A stretch of DNA of 64,000 nt from Adiantum capillus-veneris (taxonomy: Eukaryota > Streptophyta > Polypodiopsida > Polypodiales > Pteridaceae). Positions 58,315 to 64,000 of the stretch are shown here, one piece after another (the stretch's first letter is position 1; each line of letters starts with the position of its first letter). A program made the position numbers and the translations under genes. The stretch lies in assembly GCA_014529385.2 (NCBI GenBank), contig CM043942.1, forward strand, positions 63,459,184-63,523,183, read 5' to 3'. The notes below the pieces were generated by a model. The model did not search any database, was not told where the DNA came from, and saw only the letters and a list, made by a program, of their open reading frames with translations.

Positions 58315-58500
58315 AATCTTCAAGAAAGGGGACTTAGTTTTAGTCTATTCCCTTAAGCAACACATTCCCAAGTTTAAGAAAAAGGAAAACGAACCGTTTA
58401 TTATTGAAGATGTATCTCCAAGTGGAGCAATTAAGCTATCCACCCTAGATGGTGAACCAATGGCTAATTGGATTAGTGGATGTTATTGAGCAAAGGTGGC
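58315..58500 (+). pseudogene. integrase C-terminus of element I, displaced by LTR F5
   Basis: FKKGDLVLVYSLKQHIPKF, then NEPFIIEDVSPSGAIKLSTL and DGEPMANWISG are the SH3-like C-terminal domain of Tat/Athila-type integrases. In sense and frame it continues the frame left at 56656. Confidence 0.8.
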
Positions 58501-59997
58501 AAGAAATTTTGATGGCCATAAGGGGAAACGATATTGGATGTTAGAGCTAGCCCTTGTTGGAGAGAAGGACCTAGACTTTGTTGTATTTTCCGCAATCCCT
58601 TGATATACTAGAAATCCTTGTCTTCATGCCCAGAATTTTTGTAGAAATGGCAATAAGCACGAAGGGGACAGTCCTGTGGAGGGTGTCTTGGAGAGCGACA
58701 CGAGCTGCACCATACCATAGCCTTAGTCTCTTGCTGAGACCTAAGCTCTTCTAGCTCTCTCTTGATTTGGTCCAAAGCGTCGTGATGTGGGGGCTTCTCC
58801 TGTCTAAGAGAGATTGATTTCTCCTCTTGAAGAGCTCGCTATAACTTTAGGGATTCCAGTTCCCTGCGTAAAGAAGTTAACAGATCAGAAGGACTTTCCA
58901 AAAACACTGAGGGGGTCTCTATCTGAGGGGAGTTGGTGAACAGCTTCCTAGCCCCCTCTATCCTAGTAGCAGCCAAACTCCTCCAGAGTGGCATCAAGTC
59001 AAAGACTCTCAGAGTTTTTGTTGGAAGTTTTGGGAAGAGCCTTCTCCAGCCACTTCTTAACCATAAATTCCCGTGGTTGCTGAGGAAGCTTGGCAACCAG
59101 AGACTTGGTTTTAGTCATGAGTTCTACAAAAGTCTCCTCTGATTGGAGGACCATGTTGGCCAACTCATCCAAAACCTTTTCTTGGTAGTCACTTGGCCTT
59201 AATGCTGCAACGAACTATTGTCTTAAAGCTGCCCAAGTTGCAAAATGGTTCTCTGCAAACTAACTGTACCATTTATCTGCTAAGCCATCCAAGGAATATG
59301 GAAAGAGTACCAAATAAGCATCTTCTCTATTAAGACCATGACCTCTATAGAGAGATACAAACCTCCTTGCATGGTCATTTGCATCTTCTGAGGAGAGTCC
59401 CTTGAAGGTAGGAAACTTGATGTTTACCTTGGCCAAAACATTGGTCAATGCCTCCATGGCCACTTGCTCAGGAGCCGGTTGCTCAATAGCTTGCTGTAAC
59501 AAAATGGGAGAGAGTTTTACTGGGGAAGGTGACTTGGAAGATGTAGAATTGGATGGAGGGATGGATGATGCTGTATGTGGAGGTATGGGTGATGAAGTTT
59601 GTGGACTTCTACTTCTACTAGGTACCAAGGGTTGACGTCTTCTGTTGTACTTTAGAGGACTCGGTAGTGCACTTTGACGCTCTAATGACCGCCTTGTATG
59701 TGTCATGCAGTGACCACAAACCCGACCAAACTTTGGGCAAGAAAACCTTTAATTGGCTGAAAACAGGCCTAGACTCTACTAGACCAGGCAAGTGACTAGA
59801 CCACCTGGTTGGACTAGGGACAAGGAAGGACTAGACCAGGGATGAGGAAGGACTCGACTAGGACAAGAGCTTGGTTGCACCAGGCAAGGCAAAGTAGGCG
59901 AGGCTAGGTAGAACCCATCTAGCTCCTTGATTTTTACCTTAATAGAGAGTGAGACTTCAGTTGAGGTCCCACCAGGTGTGCCAAAAATGAGAGCACC
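58501..59997 (-). mobile_element. internal region of gypsy element E (truncated)
   Basis: Minus-strand leader (59707-59997), beginning after the LTR with GGTGCTCTCATTTTTGGCAC, and gag below it. The junction with element I lies somewhere near 58500-58560; no pol is present. Confidence 0.6.
58610..59706 (-). pseudogene. Ty3/gypsy-type gag of element E
   Basis: An ATG at 59706 opens MTHTRRSLERQSA, a Pro/Ser-rich N-terminus and then the capsid domain (FPTFKGLSSEDANDHARRF, LVLFPYSLDGLADKWYS). TAG at 59260-59262 and another about 15 codons later both stand where Gln is expected (CAG to TAG), with the frame readable between and after them (FVELMTKTKSLVAKLP). Near 58660-58720 a CCHC knuckle is intact (CSSCRSPRHPPQDC), and a second has lost two Cys (CHFYKNSGHEDKDF). 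Gag packages element RNA; this copy is decayed and cut before protease. Confidence 0.8.
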
Positions 59998-60565
59998 TGT
60001 AGCGCGGATAGTGTGTCGTGCTCTCTACAGTGGGTGCTCCTTAGTGCAATGTACATGACATCTCACTCAAATAGAATGAAAACAAAGGGAACAATAGATA
60101 AAACTGATCAACATAGACACAGCAACAGACCAGAACATATGGACTCGACTATCTCAAAGAACCGATACAAACTATGATGTGGAAGCACACTCAGATCCAG
60201 CCCAGAGGTACAATGGGGGTGTCGAGGCTCAGATGTGCAGGGATGATGCAGACGTGTTGTGAGTATGGACTCGCTACCCTAGACGATGATGTTGGACCAT
60301 ATATGAAGAAGAAGATAATCATGACCCAATAGCTACTACTCATATGTACAACCATAATAAAGAGCCACCAACGGCTCATAAATGTCAGCATCTAAGTCTA
60401 TCCCCAAACTGAGTGGTGGTGACTTGGCCACGATGTCCACTAGACCATCGTCCGTATCCTTGCCACGTGTCACTACCTAGCCCAGAGAGTCCGTCCAGTG
60501 TGAACCAGACAAGACCAACTATACTAACTGTGTGTCATGTGAAAGTGACATTGTAGATTGCTACA
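59998..60565 (-). mobile_element. LTR E, 5' LTR
   Basis: The plus strand runs TGTAGCGCGGATAG to GATTGCTACA, 568 bp. The minus-strand end GCGCTACA leads into the element E leader. It is collinear with LTR E-prime at 21299-21859. Confidence 0.8.
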
Positions 60566-60940
60566 GTTAATGCTTTCATCTAGCTAAGTTACAGGAATAA
60601 TTGTGGTGCATGAAGCTCTCTATCTTCATTGCACCATCAAGGTCTCCATGAACACAAAGCTTATATTGTATCAAGTCTCTCTTTATGGGAGAAATTATAA
60701 TACAAAAGCCTTTTGGAGGGGGGACCGGCTCCACATAAATCCGGTCCTCAACTGTTGTCATGTTTTCTAATTCTGTCTCTTACAAAAAGTATTGTTCATG
60801 CCAAGTTAATTAAGTAAAATTGTTATGTTGCTACCGCTAATTAAGTTCACCCTCTATGTTCTCAAAGTAGTCTCTTAAGAATGCTCACTTAGTTCTCTTA
60901 ATTCCGCTATCCTCAATGTTCATAGGCCATTTCCATTACA
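60566..60940 (+). mobile_element. LTR F6, 3' fragment
   Basis: Collinear with the last 375 bp of LTR F5, including GGAGGGGGGACCGGCTCC and the exact end CATAGGCCATTTCCATTACA. Cut on its left by LTR E, which therefore seems to have inserted into or recombined with it. Followed by a short (TA)n(GATA)n tract. Confidence 0.8.
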
Positions 60941-61184
60941 ATATATATATATAGATAGATAGTTATGTACAACATAGATTCAATCACCCTTAGCTATCTA
61001 GCACTAACATAATGTCATTACTCACATAAGCAGGGCGGAATGCAAACTCTGTGAGGGTGTCAACCTCAATAAGTGATCCTATGGAACGACAATATCTCTT
61101 ACACTAGAAAATATATCACTCTTGGATCTGGCAACCTGCATATGTCCTATGTCACTACAATTAGTCATCACACCATTTTGGCAC
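60941..61184. other. no recognisable gene
   Basis: Short (TA)n(TAGA)n tract then AT-rich sequence. The minus strand may be the decayed 3' continuation of the Copia gag that follows. Confidence 0.35.
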
Positions 61185-61625
61185 TCAAATGAAGTCTTTG
61201 TCAGGAATTTGACACTCAATGCAAGTAAATTGAGTTACAATACTCATTAACCGATTCATGAAGCTTGAAAGATCCTCCCCTTGATTCTTTGTGAGTTGAT
61301 AGAGATTCTTTTTCAAACTTATCTTGCTTAGCACCAAAATTTGTCTAAAGTGGTCCATGCTTGGATGGTCGTGGTGCAATGTTCAATGAAGTGCACATAA
61401 TTATCATGTCATGAAGTAGTAATTATGTCAAGGGTCTAATCTTCCTTGGCTTGAGCTTGTGCTATCTGAACTTTGGTGAGGGTGCCTTCAACTATAGATG
61501 GCTCAGTTGTCTGTGGTTAGACAATAGGTCATAGATATTTTCACATGAGGTAAACTTGTTGTTTGTCTATCAAGTGCCAAAATCCTCTCCATTAAATTTC
61601 TTGTGTCCCTTATCTCCCATGGTAC
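61185..61625 (-). pseudogene. Copia-type gag remnant
   Basis: Minus-strand fragments in several frames: MGDKGHKKFNGEDF near the start (ATG about 61620), and LSKISLKKNLYQLTKNQGED with FMNRLMSIVTQF and IPDKDF at 61185-61340. These fit the UBN2-type gag of Copia elements, with several frameshifts and stops. It is a different copy from element H. Confidence 0.65.
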
Positions 61626-61652
61626 AAGTAGACGGGTTTTATCTACCAAAAA

Positions 61653-62206
61653 TGTGCTAGTGTAGACAATGAAAACAATTGCTTAACGTGAGGAATAGAC
61701 TAGTAATGGCTAGGTACAGTTACTATGGTAACTGGCACAGTGCACAATTGGTGAGAGGTCCATTCAAAAAGCTATAAATAGGGCTCACGACTTTATTTTA
61801 TGGGGACCCGATATCCCTACATCCCTAGATCCCTCATATTCCGAATATCCCAAGTGCCTTGAGTGATTGTATTGGTTACAGGTTGGATCTATTCACACTC
61901 TGGTAATTCTCATTAAGCGCAGAGCATTCTTGACTCATTGTACTTGTACATGCTAATTTAAATATACCTTCCAGTTTTAGTTCCCTGTTCCACTGTTCAT
62001 TCTCATTTCTAGTTCCAATGTTTAGTGTCATTTCTAGTTCCAGTCTTCTATTTCATTGCCACTGTTGTTTGATTTGAAGTCTTGTATTGATCTGAACTAA
62101 CTCTAACTACCAACCTGGAATAGTTGTCTTAGAGTGTTCAACTCATTTGATTTTGGCCATCATGGTGGGTTGAGCTAAACTACTCTTGACATGAAAACTA
62201 TCTCCC
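61653..62206 (+). mobile_element. possible LTR with adjoining primer-like site
   Basis: TGTAGACAATG to CTATCTCCCA followed by TTGGTGCTAGAGTC, a diverged primer-site-like sequence, then ATGCCACCCAGAGAAG (MPPREVV), a typical gypsy gag beginning that soon stops. Boundaries are guesses because there is no second LTR. Confidence 0.35.
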
Positions 62207-63170
62207 AATTGGTGCTAGAGTCACTAAAAATCAGTCATGCCACCCAGAGAAGTTGTATGAGGTAGATGGCTAGCCACCAGATTCATGGATAATCTGATCA
62301 ATCTAGTCATTAGTAGAAATATGGACCTTGCATGGGCCTTGTAAGGAATCCTAATTTTTAGGGATTAAGGCTAATGTTGTATAGGGTTAAGGGGACAAGG
62401 GCATTCAAGAAGCTAGTTTTGAGTAGGCTTTTCTAGCCTTTTTTTAGACACATGTAGGATGTGGACCTAGGAGGTCACTTTCTCTCTCTAGATTTTTGAA
62501 AGTGAAGGGAGTAAAGGAGTGTGGCCAAATCAGCAAAAACGTGGGTCACTAAGAGTCAAAATTTGACTTTTTTACTTATTTTTTACTTAAAACTCCCCCC
62601 CAACATATATACATATGAAAAAATTATTTTTTGACTTTTTTTAAAACCCACAAACACTGAGAGTCCACTTTTCAAAAAAAAATCCCCCCAAAACCTTTGT
62701 TCTCTCCTTCTCCTCTCTCCTCTCCCTCCCTCCTCCTCCTTCCTCTCTCCCTCTTCTCTCCTCCTCCCTCCTTCTCCCTCCCTGCTCCCTTTTCTCCTCC
62801 TCCTCCTCTCTCTCTCCCTCTCCCCCCCTGCCCCCTTCTCTCCTCCCATGTTCCTCCCTCTCCCTCCCCCCTCTCTCTTTTCATCCTTTGCTTACTACCG
62901 CAACAACTGCCATGGTGCTCACAACCATCACAAATCGTATGCCTCCACCACCATGTTCTTCGCACAACAGAAGCGTACATATTTGCTTGTCGGCGGCGTT
63001 TGCACCGAAGTCCGCACACGTGAGGGTGAGTAGAGGTCATCCTAGGAATGTCGTACCATCGGTGAGACGAATGTTGATGGTTCTTCAATATCTTGGAAGG
63101 GGAGAAGTAGGCTTGTTAAACTATTACAATTGGTTGTGTATGGGTGCAGGTACATCTTTGCATTTGTTGG
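62207..63170. repeat. unassigned, with TCC/CT-rich tract 62697-62880
   Basis: The tract 62697-62880 is an irregular polypyrimidine run (CTCC, CCTCCT, CTCTC). Surrounding frames are its translations. No gene recognised. Confidence 0.6.
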
Positions 63171-63344
63171 ATGCACAAATGTCAAGCTCTTCAGCTCAAA
63201 AGAGTGGCATTACAAGACAGTATGGCCTCTTCGAAGAGGGAGGTTGAAACGCTCCAACAACAATTGCAAGAAAAGGATGTGTACATTATGAAGCTTGCCA
63301 ATAGAATCGCATATTTAAAAGAAACACCCCCTGGTGCAAAGTAA
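63171..63344 (+). CDS. unrecognised small ORF with coiled coil
   Basis: An ATG at 63171 gives 57 codons. A probable coiled coil (SSKREVETLQQQLQEKDVYI, then MKLANRIAYLKE) occupies the middle, and it stops at TAA after PPGAK. A CAG|GTACATC junction with pyrimidines upstream near 63149 could be a splice acceptor, so this may be a terminal exon of a host gene or of a transposon gene. No family recognised. Confidence 0.35.
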   Translation: MHKCQALQLKRVALQDSMASSKREVETLQQQLQEKDVYIMKLANRIAYLKETPPGAK

Positions 63345-64000
63345 CAATATACTTCTTACTTTGGTTGTGTTCTTCTTATCACAAACTTTGAAGTCTAAGG
63401 TGTTGCCTCTACTTGTTTTGTAGTGCTTAGAAAAAATATTGCTTTTGTACACAAATAGTGAAAGGTTGCAGGTTAGATAGGTCAAGTGTCACCACTTTTT
63501 CTCTAAAACAGCCTTCTTTCTTACATCTTGCACGTAGGTGCTTCAAATCCATGCTAATTAGAGGTGGGTAATCTCATCCTAATGTACATTTTAGGATTAT
63601 TGGATGGAAATACTTGCAAATTGTTCAAGCATATACTTAACAAGTGTCTTTATTATAGAGCTTGCAAATGTTGAATTCATACATGTCTTTGTTTGAAGAA
63701 CATGTCTCTAACGCGTCATGATAGAAGGTGACCTCTTACTATGCTAGTTGAGTGGCGTTGTTTGCAAGAATGGCTCAAGGAACTGGCATAACATGAAGCT
63801 TTTACGACGGCACAAAGCTCTCCTCAAGCAATGTGGCTCCCACTACACCAAAAATCATTATGCTAACATGAAGAGATCCCTAGTAGGACAATACAACAGC
63901 TTTTCATCAGCAACACACCCTTTCCTAACATGAGGATACCCCCACCAAAGATATTTTTATGTGATAGGTCACCCATGAGCATACCATGTCATGGAATGGA
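63345..64000. other. no recognisable gene
   Basis: AT-rich sequence with one short frame (63748-63933) of no recognised similarity. Confidence 0.35.

Noticed and set aside
62697-63023. 108-residue Pro/Ser/Leu-rich frame
   Set aside because: Its first half is the translation of a polypyrimidine tract; the rest shows no domain.

Overview
The window looks like intergenic or intronic DNA from a land plant with a large, transposon-rich nuclear genome. Evidence for a plant: Ty3/gypsy chromovirus and Tat/Athila-type elements, primer-binding sites matching plant initiator tRNA-Met and tRNA-Asp, degenerate TTTAGGG telomere-type repeats, and one short exon resembling the N-terminus of the plant nucleolar protein NRAP (NOL6/Utp22 family). 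Very long GA/CT and TA tracts and deeply nested LTR elements would suit a fern or another large-genome plant, but the species cannot be named from sequence alone. No bacterial features, CRISPR arrays, rRNA or convincing tRNA genes were seen.

Layout. 1-5.0 kb: degenerate repeat, a gypsy integrase remnant ended by a small hAT-like element, a C-rich minisatellite and an unrecognised broken reading frame. 5.0-7.2 kb: a small minus-strand LTR element (A-prime). 7.2-19.8 kb: a minus-strand LTR element (B) split by a plus-strand array LTR-internal-LTR-internal-LTR of family A. That array joins a non-autonomous element with a novel ORF to a nearly complete but broken chromovirus. 19.8-22.4 kb: fragments of other elements (D, E-prime, a LINE tail). 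22.4-26.5 kb: non-autonomous element C on the minus strand, with a solo LTR of family A in one of its LTRs and a solo LTR of family B in the other. 26.5-27.3 kb: a 711-bp hAT-like element. 27.45-27.70 kb: the NRAP-like first exon (minus). 28-31 kb: unrecognised, with a 61-bp tandem repeat and a protease remnant.

31.4-39.0 kb: minus-strand chromovirus family F as a tandem structure. One LTR holds a gag-only Copia element (H); the internal region is a gag-chromodomain deletion fusion; a second LTR is followed by a second pol tail. 39.0-44.6 kb: AT-rich and largely unassigned, with microsatellites and a near-perfect 36-bp foldback. 44.6-58.5 kb: a family F LTR, then a long Tat/Athila-like element (I) with tRNA-Asp primer site, a repeat-rich leader, an extra ORF1, gag, protease, RT, RNase H and integrase, whose integrase C-terminus is split by a solo F LTR. 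58.5-60.9 kb: gag and LTR of a minus-strand gypsy element (E) next to an F LTR fragment. 61-64 kb: Copia gag debris, an LTR-like stretch, pyrimidine tracts and a small coiled-coil reading frame.

No intact autonomous element is present. Every pol carries frameshifts, stops, deletions or insertions. Five insertions are supported by target-site duplications (solo A, solo B, element H, solo F, both hAT-like elements counted as one class), and one also by an empty paralogous site inside the window. The most promising novelty is in the non-autonomous LTR elements and their RNA/DNA structures: the A-family ORF with KHDDLHDND-type repeats, an LTR hairpin that keeps its shape while its sequence changes, the palindrome-bearing leader repeats of element I, and hairpin-rich element B. 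All assignments come from reading the sequence; no database search was run.
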